64,000 bases of DNA. Origin: Amnibacterium sp. CER49 (lineage in GTDB: Bacteria; Actinomycetota; Actinomycetes; Actinomycetales; Microbacteriaceae). Below, piece by piece: positions 1 through 8,902 of the stretch. The DNA lies in assembly GCF_029846255.1 (NCBI RefSeq), contig NZ_JARVWQ010000001.1, forward strand, positions 1,240,001-1,304,000, written 5' to 3'. How positions within the stretch are numbered: the first letter of the stretch is position 1; every line of letters begins with the position of its first letter. The notes below the pieces were generated by a model. That model worked only from the letters and a program-made list of their open reading frames with translations, did no database searches and was not told the DNA's origin. Position numbers and translations under genes: made by a program.

Positions 1-99
1 GCGCCGTTGTACCCTGGCATCTGTTGCGAGCGCGCAACGGCATCCGCCGTCGGCTCCGATCCTGCCGGAGGCGCGCGCGATCAGGAGCCGGAGGACGCC

Positions 100-582
100 G
101 TGACGGTGGCGACGTTCAACACCGAGGGGCCGCTCGCCGAGACCGACGCCGTGCTGTTCGCCTCGCGCGCGATGCTCGCCCTCATCGGCCGCACGCTCGC
201 ACCCGCACTCGAGCAGGTGACGCTCGCGCAGTTCCGCGTGCTGGTGCTGCTCATCGGCACGGGGCCGCAGGGCTTCGGGGCGCTCGCCGCCATGCTCGAG
301 AGCAACCCCTCGACCTTCAGCCGCACCGTCGCCCGGCTCGAGCACCTCGGCTGGGTGTCACGGACGCCGAGCCCGGAGAGCCGCCGCGAGGTCGTCGTGA
401 GCGCCACCGAGAAGGCCGAGCGACTCGTCGACGAGGTGACCACGGGCCGCCGGCGTGAGATCGCGGCGATCCTCGACCGCATCCCCGAGTCGCGCCGGCG
501 CGAGGTGGCCGACGCGTTCGAGGTCTTCGCCGAGGCGGCCGGCGAGCCCGCGATGCTCGACCTGCTCCGCATCGGCGCCTGA
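100..582 (+). CDS. MarR-family transcriptional regulator
   Basis: Winged-helix DNA-binding regulator of 160 aa. The recognition helix lies near residues 68-81 (SNPSTFSRTVARLE), followed by the wing (SPESRREVVVS), which is the usual MarR layout. I chose the GTG at 100 because GGAGGA ends four bases before it; the same frame stays open upstream but shows no family sequence there. An EamA-type exporter starts 43 bases downstream on the same strand, so control of that exporter is a reasonable inference. No operator palindrome was recognised and the ligand is unknown. Confidence 0.85.
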   Translation: MTVATFNTEGPLAETDAVLFASRAMLALIGRTLAPALEQVTLAQFRVLVLLIGTGPQGFGALAAMLESNPSTFSRTVARLEHLGWVSRTPSPESRREVVVSATEKAERLVDEVTTGRRREIAAILDRIPESRRREVADAFEVFAEAAGEPAMLDLLRIGA

Positions 583-625
583 CCTCGGCGACCGAGGTCG
601 GTCGGACCTGATTCGATCGTTCCCC

Positions 626-1468
626 GTGGCGGTCCTCCTCTCCCTCGTCGGTGCGGTGGTGTTCGGCGTCGCCGACTTCCTCGGCGGCTTCGCGACGAAG
701 CGGTCGCCCCTGCACGCGGTGATCGTGCTCGGGCAGCTCGCCGGCCTGCTCGTGCTCGCCCCCGCCGCGCTGCTCGTGCTGACCCGGTTCGACTGGGGCT
801 CGGCGCTCTGGGGCGCCGCGGCGGGCATCGCGGGCGGCGTCGGTCTGCTCGCCTTCTACCGGTGCCTCGCGACCGGCACGATGAGCGTCGTCGCCCCCGT
901 CACCGCCGTCACGGCGGCCGCCGTGCCCGTGCTCGCCGGCCTCGCGCTCGGCGAGCGCCCGTCGGGCGTCACCGTCGTCGGCGTGCTGCTCGCGGTGATC
1001 GCCGTCGTGCTCGTGAGTGCCGAGGGCGGACGGCTCCCTCGCTGGTCGACCCTGCGGCACGACCGCGGCGTGATCGGGGCGCTGCTCTCCGGCGCCGCGT
1101 TCGGGCTCTTCTTCGTGCTGCTGTCGCGCTCCGCGGCCGGAAGCGGCATCGTGCCGGTCGCGGCGGCCCGCGTCACGTCCATCTCGCTCGTCGTGGGGCT
1201 GGCGCTGCTGCTGCGGCGCTCGCTCCGGCCGTCCCGGCCGGGGCTCCCGATCATCCTCGCGTCCGGCGTCGCCGACATGACCGCGAACGTGCTCTTCCTC
1301 GTCGCGACACGTCAGGGCCTGCTCGTCGTGACGAGCGTGCTCACCGCGCTCTATCCGGCGAGCACGGTGCTGCTCGCGCAGCTCGTGCTGCACGAACGGC
1401 TCGGTCGCCTGAAGGCGGGCGGCCTCGCCGTCGCCGCGGCGGCCGTCACCTGCATCGCAGTGGGCTGA
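626..1468 (+). CDS. EamA/DMT-superfamily transporter
   Basis: Inner-membrane drug/metabolite transporter of about 280 aa with roughly ten hydrophobic segments arranged as two EamA repeats. The repeat ends are visible as LGERPSGVTVVGVLLA and LHERLGRLKAGGLAVA, the typical [L-x-E-R-x] turn before the last helix of each half. The start is uncertain: GTG at 626 has no clear ribosome binding site, and CTG 608 or ATT 611 in the same frame would also fit. It follows the MarR gene closely and is probably its target. The substrate cannot be deduced. Confidence 0.8.
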   Translation: MAVLLSLVGAVVFGVADFLGGFATKRSPLHAVIVLGQLAGLLVLAPAALLVLTRFDWGSALWGAAAGIAGGVGLLAFYRCLATGTMSVVAPVTAVTAAAVPVLAGLALGERPSGVTVVGVLLAVIAVVLVSAEGGRLPRWSTLRHDRGVIGALLSGAAFGLFFVLLSRSAAGSGIVPVAAARVTSISLVVGLALLLRRSLRPSRPGLPIILASGVADMTANVLFLVATRQGLLVVTSVLTALYPASTVLLAQLVLHERLGRLKAGGLAVAAAAVTCIAVG

Positions 1469-1471
1469 GTC

Positions 1472-1858
1472 TCAGTCGACCTGCGCGAGGAACCTGGGCA
1501 GCAGCGCCGCGAAGACCGCGACGGCGATCGCGACGGCGACGAGACCGACGCCGAACGGAAGGCTGCCGAGGGCGGTCTCCGTCACGCCGGCGGCCGCCGC
1601 GGCGGCGGCGGCGAGACCGAGCAGCACCCGCCCGGCGAGCAGCGTGCGCGTCGAGCGGCGCAGCGCCACGAGCCAGCCGGCGCCGAACAGCACGACCGCC
1701 ACCCCGAGCGTCGCGAGCACGGCCGACCGCCACCCCTGCCCGGCGTGCTGCGGAGCGAGTGCCCCGGTCACCGCTGCCACGGCGCCGACGAGGACGACGC
1801 CGCGGGCACGGGTCGCCGCCCAGGCGCGGGGCTCGCGGCTGAACAGTCCATCTCTCAC
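1472..1858 (-). CDS. small membrane protein, unknown function
   Basis: About 128 aa with four predicted membrane helices (around GVVLVGAVAAVTGALA, SAVLATLGVAVVLFGAGW, LLAGRVLLGLAAAAAAAAG and the C-terminal GVGLVAVAIAVAVFAALL). No family is recognised. The GTG at 1858 is the most reasonable start because the upstream part of the frame is Arg/Pro-rich and unlike a protein. It is convergent with the EamA gene, with three bases between the stops. The upstream 300 bases hold a TetR-like promoter and ATG (see 2108-2129) that do not join this frame. Confidence 0.5.
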   Translation of the reverse strand: MRDGLFSREPRAWAATRARGVVLVGAVAAVTGALAPQHAGQGWRSAVLATLGVAVVLFGAGWLVALRRSTRTLLAGRVLLGLAAAAAAAAGVTETALGSLPFGVGLVAVAIAVAVFAALLPRFLAQVD

Positions 1859-2107
1859 GCGCGCAGCATGCCACCGCACCGGCGTGGACCGGCGGAGGCG
1901 GAGACCCGCCACGCCGAGCAGGAGAGCGGCCGGGGGGCCGGGCGGTCGGTTGCGGGGAGGTCGACCGCCCGGCGGATCGCGCACGGAGGGTGAGCCGTGC
2001 CCGTGCGTCGGGAGGTCGCAACGCACGAAGGATCGTCGAGCCTGCTCCGGGCGGATGGTCCCGGTTCCGCGGTCGGGTACCGCGTGCCATCAGACTAGCG
2101 CCGGTGC

Positions 2108-2129
2108 GGACAGAACGACCTGTCTGTCC
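2108..2129 (-). promoter_or_regulatory. 22-bp dyad operator, TetR-type (copy 1)
   Basis: Inverted repeat with 7-bp perfect arms GGACAGA/TCTGTCC around an 8-base centre. On the minus strand it lies exactly 17 bases before an ATG (2090) whose first codons read MARGTR, a common start of TetR-family repressors, but no TetR protein follows; the frame decays into Pro/Arg-rich sequence. A near-identical dyad at 16177 has the same 17-base spacing to an ATG. This looks like an autoregulated repressor promoter left behind after the gene was lost. The 1859-2167 gap holds nothing else I recognise. Confidence 0.55.
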
Positions 2130-2167
2130 GCACATCCGCACCGCCCCAGTCCGGGGGGCGGGCTCGG

Positions 2168-3367
2168 TCAGGCCGTGGTGGTGACGTCGCCCGGGCGCGG
2201 GTCGTCGTCGCGGCGCGGTGACGGGTCGCCCTGCGTCTCGGCCGGTTCGGTCGGGGGCTGCGGCCGCTCCTTCCACTGGCCGCCAGCGATGTAGCGGATC
2301 GCCGAGTTGCCCGCCGCCGCGATCGGCACGGCGAACACCGCGCCGATGATGCCGGCGAGCAGCGAGCCGAGCGCGACCGCGATCACGACGGCGACGGGGT
2401 GCAGCCGCACGGCGCCGCCGAGCAGGATCGGGTGCAGCACGTGGCTCTCGAGCTGGTTCACGGCGATGACGCCGATGAGCATGAGCAGCGCGTTGATCGG
2501 ATCGTTGTAGACGAGCGCGACCACCACCGCGAGCGCGCCGGTCGTGACGGCGCCGACGATCGGGATGAACGCGCCGAGGAACACGAGCACGGCGAGCGGC
2601 ACCGCGAAGGGCACGTGGAGCAGCGCCGCGACGACGCCGATGAGGACCGCGTCGATCACCGCGACGACCACCTGCACCTGCACGTCGCGCCCGATCGAGA
2701 TCCAGGCGGCTCGGCCCGCGCCGTCGATCGCGGGGCGCGCGCGGCGCGGTGCGAGCCGGACGCACCAGCGCCAGATGCCGGCGCCGTCGATGAGGAAGAA
2801 GAGCGTGATGAAGAGGGTGAGCAGCAGGCCGATGAGGAAATGGAGCACGAAGTCGGCGCCCGTGAGCGCCGTCGCGGCGATCTTCCCCGAGTTCGCCTTC
2901 AGCGTGGTCTGCGCCGAGGCGATGGCGTTGTCGACGGCGGACTGCGAGATGTGCAGCGGGCTGTTCGCGAGGAACGTGAGGAAGGTGCGGTACTGCTGCA
3001 GCAGCCTGCCCTGGAAGTTCCCGACACCGCTCTGCACCGTGAGCACGACGAGCGTGATGAGCGCCGCGATGGCGATCAGCAGCCCGAGGAACGCGACGAG
3101 CACCGCGACCCACCTGGGCACGTGCCGCCGGAGGAGGAACGTCTTCACGGGGGTGAGCAGGCCGGAGAGCAGCACGGCGACCGCGACCGGGATGACCACC
3201 TCGGCGAGTCGCCCGAAGAGGTAGAGGATGCCGGCGCCGACGACCGCGGTGGCGATCACCCGCCACGACCAGGCGCCCGCGAGGCGGATCCCGAATGGAA
3301 CGGCCTCGCCCACGTCGCGCCGCTCCCCTCGGGGCGGGGCGATCGGCTTCTCGCGCTCGAGCGTCAT
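2168..3367 (-). CDS. AI-2E family transporter (PerM-like permease)
   Basis: Integral membrane protein of 399 aa. It shows paired N-terminal helices, a long amphipathic middle region (GVGNFQGRLLQQYRTFL onward) and the C-terminal helix cluster around AVLVFLGAFIPIVGAV and INALLMLIGVIAVNQLESHVLHP, which is diagnostic of the AI-2E/PerM family. Members are linked to export of small signals or to Na+/H+ exchange; the substrate here is unknown. ATG at 3367 is preceded by GGGAGAGGG with suitable spacing. The 50 or so C-terminal residues are hydrophilic and Pro/Asp-rich. A PAP2 phosphatase lies directly upstream on the same strand. Confidence 0.88.
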   Translation of the reverse strand: MTLEREKPIAPPRGERRDVGEAVPFGIRLAGAWSWRVIATAVVGAGILYLFGRLAEVVIPVAVAVLLSGLLTPVKTFLLRRHVPRWVAVLVAFLGLLIAIAALITLVVLTVQSGVGNFQGRLLQQYRTFLTFLANSPLHISQSAVDNAIASAQTTLKANSGKIAATALTGADFVLHFLIGLLLTLFITLFFLIDGAGIWRWCVRLAPRRARPAIDGAGRAAWISIGRDVQVQVVVAVIDAVLIGVVAALLHVPFAVPLAVLVFLGAFIPIVGAVTTGALAVVVALVYNDPINALLMLIGVIAVNQLESHVLHPILLGGAVRLHPVAVVIAVALGSLLAGIIGAVFAVPIAAAGNSAIRYIAGGQWKERPQPPTEPAETQGDPSPRRDDDPRPGDVTTTA

Positions 3368-3443
3368 GCGGACACCCTCTCCCGCGCCCCGTCGCCCTGT
3401 CTGGCCGTCTGCTGGGCGTTGCTCGAGCGACGCCCGGAGCGGC

Positions 3444-4112
3444 TCAGTACGCGGGCAGCGGCTCGGGCGCCCGGAGCAGGGGGATCCGCCGCACGGGACG
3501 CAGATCGGTGGCGGCCCAGACGAGCAGCGCGGCGGCGGCGACGACGAGCCAGCTGCCGAGGACGTCGGTCGGGTAGTGGTCGCCGAGGTAGACGCGGCTG
3601 GCACCGACGCCGACCGCGAACAGCACGGCGAGCCCGACGACCGCGGCGCGGAGCCGCAGGCCGAGCCCGACGGTGGCGAACAGGGCGATCACCACGACGA
3701 GGCACGCGGTGGTGTCGTGGCCGCTCGGGAAGCTGCCCGACGGGTCGGGGCGCACGAGGGCGAGGAAGGCCGGGGGCCGCGGCCGGGCGACGACGTGCTT
3801 CACGACGAGGGCGAGCGTCCATGCCGCTCCGGCCATGAGCACGAGGCGCACCGCGTCGAAGCGCCGGCGGCGCACGAGCAGCAGCAGGGCGGCCGCGCCG
3901 AGCAGCCCGAGCCCCACGACCTCGCTCGCCGCGGCCGTGAGCGCCTCGAAGAGCCCGCTGGCGAGGCCGAACCGGTGCGCGCGCACCGCGAGATCGAGGT
4001 GCAGGTCGTAGCTCGTGACCCGGGTCGTGCGGGCGAGGATGCCGAGCGCGAGCAGGGCGAGCAGCAGGATCAGGCCGGTGAGGGCCTTGACCCGGGTGGC
4101 GAGGAGCGTCAT
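3444..4112 (-). CDS. PAP2-family membrane phosphatase
   Basis: Phosphatidic-acid phosphatase type 2 protein, 222 aa, with about six membrane helices. All three active-site motifs are present: K105-x6-RP (KHVVARPRPP), PSGH at 129-132 and SRVYLGDHYPTD at 172-183. It probably dephosphorylates a lipid phosphate or undecaprenyl pyrophosphate on the outer membrane face. The ATG at 4112 begins MTLLATRVKALTG. It lies between the AI-2E permease and the ChrB-like gene, all on the minus strand but with 75-100 base gaps, so operon status is unclear. Confidence 0.9.
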   Translation of the reverse strand: MTLLATRVKALTGLILLLALLALGILARTTRVTSYDLHLDLAVRAHRFGLASGLFEALTAAASEVVGLGLLGAAALLLLVRRRRFDAVRLVLMAGAAWTLALVVKHVVARPRPPAFLALVRPDPSGSFPSGHDTTACLVVVIALFATVGLGLRLRAAVVGLAVLFAVGVGASRVYLGDHYPTDVLGSWLVVAAAALLVWAATDLRPVRRIPLLRAPEPLPAY

Positions 4113-4213
4113 GCGGCCTTCCGGTCGGGAGGGGAGGGTCGGGGACGGATGCTCGCCGCGGCGCGCTGAGGAGTCGCGAAGACGTGCCCACTCGGGGCGT
4201 GTCACGCCCGGCA

Positions 4214-4783
4214 TCAGTCGGGCTCGTCGCCGAGCGACGCCCCGCCGCGCATCGCCGCGTACACCTGCTCGGCGTACTGCTCCAGCACCTCCTCGCACGC
4301 CTTGAGACGCTGCTCCGCCCGCGCCGCCTCCGGCAGCTCGAGCACGTCGCGCCGCTTCAGGTCGCGGTACCAGCGGCGGAGCCGGTCGAGGCTCTGCTCC
4401 TCCTCCTCGAGCTCGCCGAAGGTGAACTTGGCCCTGCCGGTCTCCTTCGCGATCTCCTGCTCGAACTTCACGCCGTCGCGCTCGAACTCCGTCCACTCGT
4501 CGACGCGCGCGGCGACGAAGGCGCTGCGGAGCGCCGCCTCCGCCGACTCGCCTCGGGGTGCGACGTCGAGCACGGCGAAGGTGCCGTCGCCGCGGCGGCA
4601 CAGCTCCTCCGCTCGGGCGAGGCCACCGCGGAACGCGGGGCTGTCGGGCAGCACCCAGGCGCCCGCGACGACGGGCACGGCGCCGATCTTGCGCAGCTCG
4701 CGCCAGACGGCCACGCGGTGCCGGGCGGCGGCGCCGGGCATCTGCACCAGGGCGAGCACCCAGCGGATCTCCGAGTCCTTCAC
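4214..4783 (-). CDS. ChrB N-terminal-domain protein (chromate resistance-like)
   Basis: About 189 aa. The N-terminal half, with IRWVLALVQMPG followed by HRVAVWRELRKIGAVPVVAGAWVLPD, matches the ChrB N-terminal domain found in chromate-resistance regulators. The C-terminal half is a charged helical region (EEEEQSLDRLRRWYRDLKRRD). The C-terminal ChrB catalytic/regulatory domain is absent. The start is uncertain: GTG 4783 is chosen because family members begin a few residues before the RW-(V/L)-L motif; GTG 4792 and TTG 4819 are in frame. A ChrA-type transporter is present at 27580 but not adjacent. Confidence 0.7.
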   Translation of the reverse strand: MKDSEIRWVLALVQMPGAAARHRVAVWRELRKIGAVPVVAGAWVLPDSPAFRGGLARAEELCRRGDGTFAVLDVAPRGESAEAALRSAFVAARVDEWTEFERDGVKFEQEIAKETGRAKFTFGELEEEEQSLDRLRRWYRDLKRRDVLELPEAARAEQRLKACEEVLEQYAEQVYAAMRGGASLGDEPD

Positions 4784-4872
4784 GAGAGCGAACACTACTT
4801 CGACACAGTCGCGCTGCAATCCGTGATGTAATCGCTGCTACAACCCCATCCGTTCGGAAGGAAACCACGATC

Positions 4873-5139
4873 ATGAAGCGACGGATCCTCGTCTGGGTGC
4901 TGAGCGGCCTCGCCGCGCGCGTGCTCCGCCGGCGCGGCACTCGCCCGGCCGACCGCCCCGCGGCCCGTCCGTTCGGCGATCCCTTCGTCTTCGGCGGCCG
5001 GCGCACCGCGACCGAGGTGCGCGACGCCGCGGAGCAGGTCGCCGCCCGCGTGTGGCCGCTGCTCGACACCCCCGCCAACCGCGCCCGCGGACAGCGGTTC
5101 GTGCAGCACATGCGCGAGACCACCGCCCGGCGCGCGTGA
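4873..5139 (+). CDS. hypothetical protein, 88 aa
   Basis: Small basic protein with an N-terminal hydrophobic stretch (ILVWVLSGLAARVL) that could anchor it to the membrane. No family is recognised. The ATG at 4873 has a good ribosome binding site (GGAAGGAAA, about nine bases upstream), and the gene is divergent from the ChrB-like gene. Its TGA overlaps the GTG of the following MFS gene, which suggests translational coupling and a shared job. Confidence 0.6.
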   Translation: MKRRILVWVLSGLAARVLRRRGTRPADRPAARPFGDPFVFGGRRTATEVRDAAEQVAARVWPLLDTPANRARGQRFVQHMRETTARRA

Positions 5140-6326
5140 CGACGGCGGCGGGCTCCAGGGCCCGGACCGCGCCCCTCCTCCTCGCCGGCTTCACGACGGC
5201 GTTCGGCGCGAACGGCGTCGCCGCGGTGCTCGGCGGGGCCGTGCACGAGGATCTCGGCGCGGCGCTGCTGGGGCTCGGCGTCGCCCTCGCCGTGTACGAC
5301 CTCGCCGAGGTGCTGCTGAAGCCGGTCTTCGGACGGCTGACGGACCGCGTCGGCCCGAAGCCGGTGATCGTCGGGGGCCTGCTCGCCTTCGCTGCGGTGT
5401 CGCTGCTCGGGGCGGTGCTCGCGGTTCCCGCCACGGTGGTCGCCGTGCGCTTCGGCCAGGGGGCCGCGGCGTCGGCCTTCTCCCCCGCGTCGTCCGCGGC
5501 GGTCGCCCGGCTGAGCGGCGGGAAGCGGCTCGGCGGTGCCTTCGGGCGCTACGGCTCCTGGAAGAGCCTCGGATACGCGCTCGGCCCGCTGCTCGGCGGC
5601 GTGCTCGCGTCGCTCGGCGGGTCACCGCTGCTGCTCGGTGCGCTCGCGCTGGTGGCCGCGGTCGCCGCCGCCTGGGTGGCCCTCGCGCTCCCCGCGCTGC
5701 CGCCGCTCCCCCGCGGCCGGCGCTCCACGGTCGCCGATCTGCTGCGCCGGCGCACCTCCCCCTCCTTCGTCCGGCCGGTGGCCCTGCTCGCGGCGGGCGC
5801 CGGCTCGACCGCGACGGCGGCGGGGTTCCTGCCCGCGGTCGCGAGGGGACTCGGCCTGCCGCTGCCGGCGGCGACCGCGGCCGTCACCGTGCTCGCGATC
5901 GCCTCCGCCGTGATGCAGCCGATCGCCGGCCGCGCCGCCGACGCGGGGCGGCTGCCGTACCGCGCCGGTGCCACGGGAGGGGCGCTGCTCGCCGCCGCGG
6001 GCTTCGCCTCGGTCGCGCTGCTGCCGTCCGTCCTCACCGTGCTCGTCGCCGCGCTCGCGATCGGCGCCGGCGTCGGCCTGCTCACGCCGCTCGGCTTCGC
6101 GGCGCTCGCCGCGGCGACCCCCGCGGAGCGGCTCGGCAGCACGATGGGCGACGCGGAGATCGGGCGCGAGCTCGGCGACGCGGGAGCCCCGACGCTCGTG
6201 GGGCTGCTCGCCGCGCCGCTCGGCGTGCCCGTCGGCCTCGGCGCGCTCGCACTGCTGCTCGCCGTGGCGGGCCTCGTCGGGCTGCCAGCACGCGCCGGGG
6301 AATACACGGAGCCGCCCGCGGCTTGA
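5136..6326 (+). CDS. MFS transporter
   Basis: Major facilitator of 396 aa with 12 predicted helices. The loop 2-3 motif A is recognisable as GRLTDRVGPKPVIVGG near residue 65, and the second half begins around FVRPVALLAAGAGS. The profile is that of a small-molecule (drug) exporter; substrate unknown. The GTG start at 5136 overlaps the TGA of the 88-aa gene upstream (GTGA). No regulator is adjacent. Confidence 0.88.
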   Translation: MTTAAGSRARTAPLLLAGFTTAFGANGVAAVLGGAVHEDLGAALLGLGVALAVYDLAEVLLKPVFGRLTDRVGPKPVIVGGLLAFAAVSLLGAVLAVPATVVAVRFGQGAAASAFSPASSAAVARLSGGKRLGGAFGRYGSWKSLGYALGPLLGGVLASLGGSPLLLGALALVAAVAAAWVALALPALPPLPRGRRSTVADLLRRRTSPSFVRPVALLAAGAGSTATAAGFLPAVARGLGLPLPAATAAVTVLAIASAVMQPIAGRAADAGRLPYRAGATGGALLAAAGFASVALLPSVLTVLVAALAIGAGVGLLTPLGFAALAAATPAERLGSTMGDAEIGRELGDAGAPTLVGLLAAPLGVPVGLGALALLLAVAGLVGLPARAGEYTEPPAA

Positions 6327-6493
6327 TCCCTCCGACCGGTCCGGTTCGAACCCCCGGGCCTCATATCTCGCCGCTTCGAGCGGCCGTTCGCCGAGAGGCG
6401 GTCGCCGGGCCGGTCGAACATCGTCGAGCGCCTCCGCCTCTCGAGGCGGGGGCGCTCGGTCGTTGCGGCACCGCCCGCCGTACGCTCTCGCCC

Positions 6494-6955
6494 GTGGACG
6501 AGCCGGACGACGACACCCCGCGCTGGCGCCGTGGGCTGTTCCGCGAGCGCCGGCCGCCGGCGCGGTCGCGATCGAGCCTCGTGCTGCACCGGCTCGGCGC
6601 GGCGAGCGCACACGCGACGAGCGGCATCGTCGTGACGGCCGTGGTGCTCGTGTGGATCCTCGTGGGTCTCGCGGTGGGCTTCTCCGCCTGGTGGGAGAAC
6701 GTGCTGTACGTGGCCAGCTCGACGGTGACGCTCGTGATGCTCTTCGCGATCCAGCACACGCAGTCCCGGCAGCAGTCGGCGCTGCAGCTGAAGCTCGACG
6801 AGGTGCTCCGCTCGCTGCCCGAGGCCCAGGGCCGGCTCATCGCGGTCGAGGAGGCGCCCGACCAGGAGCTGCAGGGGCTCACGGAGCGCAGCCGTGACGA
6901 GCGCACCGACGCGCTCGTCACGGACAGCCCCCAGGACCCGGAGCGCCGCGGGTAG
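6494..6955 (+). CDS. low-affinity iron permease family protein
   Basis: Membrane protein of 153 aa. The pattern ATSGIVVTAVVLVWILVGLAVGFSAWWENVLYVASSTVTLVMLFAIQ, two helices joined by a W-containing loop, followed by HTQSRQQSALQLKLDEVL, is characteristic of the bacterial low-affinity iron permease family. The N- and C-termini are charged and cytosolic in such models. The GTG at 6494 is chosen because the family match starts shortly after it. Iron transport is inherited from the family name and not demonstrated for bacterial members. The 213 bases downstream hold no gene. Confidence 0.75.
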   Translation: MDEPDDDTPRWRRGLFRERRPPARSRSSLVLHRLGAASAHATSGIVVTAVVLVWILVGLAVGFSAWWENVLYVASSTVTLVMLFAIQHTQSRQQSALQLKLDEVLRSLPEAQGRLIAVEEAPDQELQGLTERSRDERTDALVTDSPQDPERRG

Positions 6956-7168
6956 GGGCTGCGACGCCGGCCGCGCGCAGGTTCCGCTTCCTGCGCCCCC
7001 CGGCCGGCGCTGGTACGGAGCCCGTGTCCGGGTGGCGCGCGTTCTGCGGAGCGCGAACACGATGGGGATCGCGGCCGGGTGGCCGTCGCCGCTCTTGCCC
7101 GCTGCGATGCGCCTCCCTACCGTGAGCGGGGCGTCCGGCACGGCTCGCGGGCGCCGGAAGGAGAGCGC

Positions 7169-8902
7169 GTGCTCGGCCGCATCCTCAGGCGTTTCCTCGC
7201 CCCCTACCGCCTGCTGCTGCTCGGGGTGATCCTGTTCCAGGCCGCGCAGACGATCGCCTCGCTGATCCTGCCGAGCCTCAACGCGCAGATCATCGACGAC
7301 GGCGTCGCGAAGGGCGACACCGGCACGATCCTGCGTCTCGGCGCGGTCATGCTCGTCATCACGGTGGTGCAGATCGCCTGCTCGATCGTCGCCGTCTACT
7401 TCGGCGCGAGGACCGCGATGGCCTTCGGCCGCGACGTGCGGCTCGCCGTGTTCACCCGCGTCGGCGCGTTCTCCGAGCGCGAGCTGTCGCGGTTCGGCGC
7501 GCCGTCGCTCATCACCCGCACGACGAACGACGTGCAGCAGGTGCAGATGCTCGTGCTGATGACCTGCACGATGCTCATCGCGACCCCGATCATGAGCATC
7601 GGCGGCGTGATCTTCGCGCTGCAGCAGGACGTGCAGCTGTCGTGGATCCTCGTCGTGGCGGTCCCCGCGCTGCTCGTCTCCGTCTTCCTCATCGTGTCGC
7701 GGATGGTGCCGCAGTTCCGGCTCATGCAGGTGCGCATCGACGCCGTGAACCGCGTGCTGCGGGAGCAGCTCACCGGCATCCGCGTGGTGCGCGCGTTCGT
7801 GCGGGAGCGGCACGAGACGGAGCGGTTCGCCGAGGCGAACCTCGCCCTCACCGACACGGCGGTGCGCGCGGGGCGCTGGTTCGCCGCGATGTTCCCGATC
7901 GTGCTCCTGATCCTCAACGTGTCGAGCGTCGCGGTGCTCTGGTTCGGCGCGTTCCGCATCGACGACGGGTCGCTCAAGGTCGGCGCGCTCACCGCCTTCC
8001 TCACCTACCTCGTGCAGATCCTGATGGCGGTGATGATGGCGACGTTCCTCGCCGCGATCCTCCCCCGCGCGTCCGTGTCCGCCGACCGCATCGGCGAGGT
8101 GCTGGAGGCCGAGTCGAGCGTCGCCCCGCCGCTGCGCCCGGTCGCCGCGGCGGCGCGGCGCGGCGTCGTCGAGCTGCGGCACGCCACCTTCGCCTACCCC
8201 GGCGCCGAGTCCCCGGTGCTCACGGACCTCTCCTTCACCGCGGAGCCGGGTCGCACGACGGCGATCATCGGCAGCACCGGCGCCGGCAAGACGACCCTCG
8301 TGAACCTGCTGCCCCGCCTCTTCGACGTGACGGACGGCGCCGTGCTGATCGACGGCGTGGACGTGCGCGACCTCGACCCCGACGACCTCTGGTCGCGCAT
8401 CGGCCTCGTGCCGCAGCGGGCGTACCTCTTCACCGGCACGATCGCCTCGAACCTCCGCTACGGCGACCCGGACGCGACCGACGAGCAGCTCTGGGCAGCG
8501 CTCACGACCGCGCAGGCCGCGGACTTCGTGAGCGCGATGCCCGCCGGACTCGAGTCCGAGATCGCGCAGGGCGGCACCAACGTCTCCGGCGGGCAGCGGC
8601 AGCGGCTCGCGATCGCCCGCGCGCTCGTGAAGCGCCCCGAGATCTACGTCTTCGACGACTCGTTCTCGGCGCTCGACACCGCGACCGACGCGCGGCTGCG
8701 CGCCGCGCTCGGGCGGGACGTCGCCGGCGCCACCGTGATCGTGGTCGCGCAGCGCGTCTCCACGATCGTCGAGGCGGACCGGATCCTCGTGCTCGAGCAC
8801 GGGGTCGTCGTCGCCTCGGGCACGCACGCCGAGCTGCTCGAGTCGTCGCCCGAGTACGCCGAGATCGTCTCGAGCCAGCTCTCGATGGAGGAGGCCCGAT
8901 GA
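7169..8902 (+). CDS. ABC exporter half-transporter, degenerate-site subunit
   Basis: Fused membrane/ATPase ABC exporter of 577 aa: six-helix domain to about residue 310, then the ATPase. Walker A is [10 protein letters not shown] and the signature VSGGQRQ is canonical, but Walker B reads [12 protein letters not shown], so the catalytic Glu is replaced by Asp. That is the hallmark of one half of heterodimeric exporters (TM287/288, BmrCD type). GTG at 7169 follows GGAAGGAGAG. The TGA overlaps the ATG of the partner gene (ATGA), so the two are co-translated. Confidence 0.92.
   Translation: MLGRILRRFLAPYRLLLLGVILFQAAQTIASLILPSLNAQIIDDGVAKGDTGTILRLGAVMLVITVVQIACSIVAVYFGARTAMAFGRDVRLAVFTRVGAFSERELSRFGAPSLITRTTNDVQQVQMLVLMTCTMLIATPIMSIGGVIFALQQDVQLSWILVVAVPALLVSVFLIVSRMVPQFRLMQVRIDAVNRVLREQLTGIRVVRAFVRERHETERFAEANLALTDTAVRAGRWFAAMFPIVLLILNVSSVAVLWFGAFRIDDGSLKVGALTAFLTYLVQILMAVMMATFLAAILPRASVSADRIGEVLEAESSVAPPLRPVAAAARRGVVELRHATFAYPGAESPVLTDLSFTAEPGRTTAIIGSTGAGKTTLVNLLPRLFDVTDGAVLIDGVDVRDLDPDDLWSRIGLVPQRAYLFTGTIASNLRYGDPDATDEQLWAALTTAQAADFVSAMPAGLESEIAQGGTNVSGGQRQRLAIARALVKRPEIYVFDDSFSALDTATDARLRAALGRDVAGATVIVVAQRVSTIVEADRILVLEHGVVVASGTHAELLESSPEYAEIVSSQLSMEEAR

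Noticed and set aside
6330-6360. GGTTCGAACCCCCGG resembling a tRNA T-arm
   Set aside because: The stem does not pair properly and there is no acceptor, D or anticodon arm around it.
5549-8827. Very long open frame on the minus strand opposite the MFS and ABC genes (similar ones opposite many other genes)
   Set aside because: High G+C leaves few stops in antisense frames. The translations are His/Arg/Asp/Glu-rich without domains and mirror well-supported genes.
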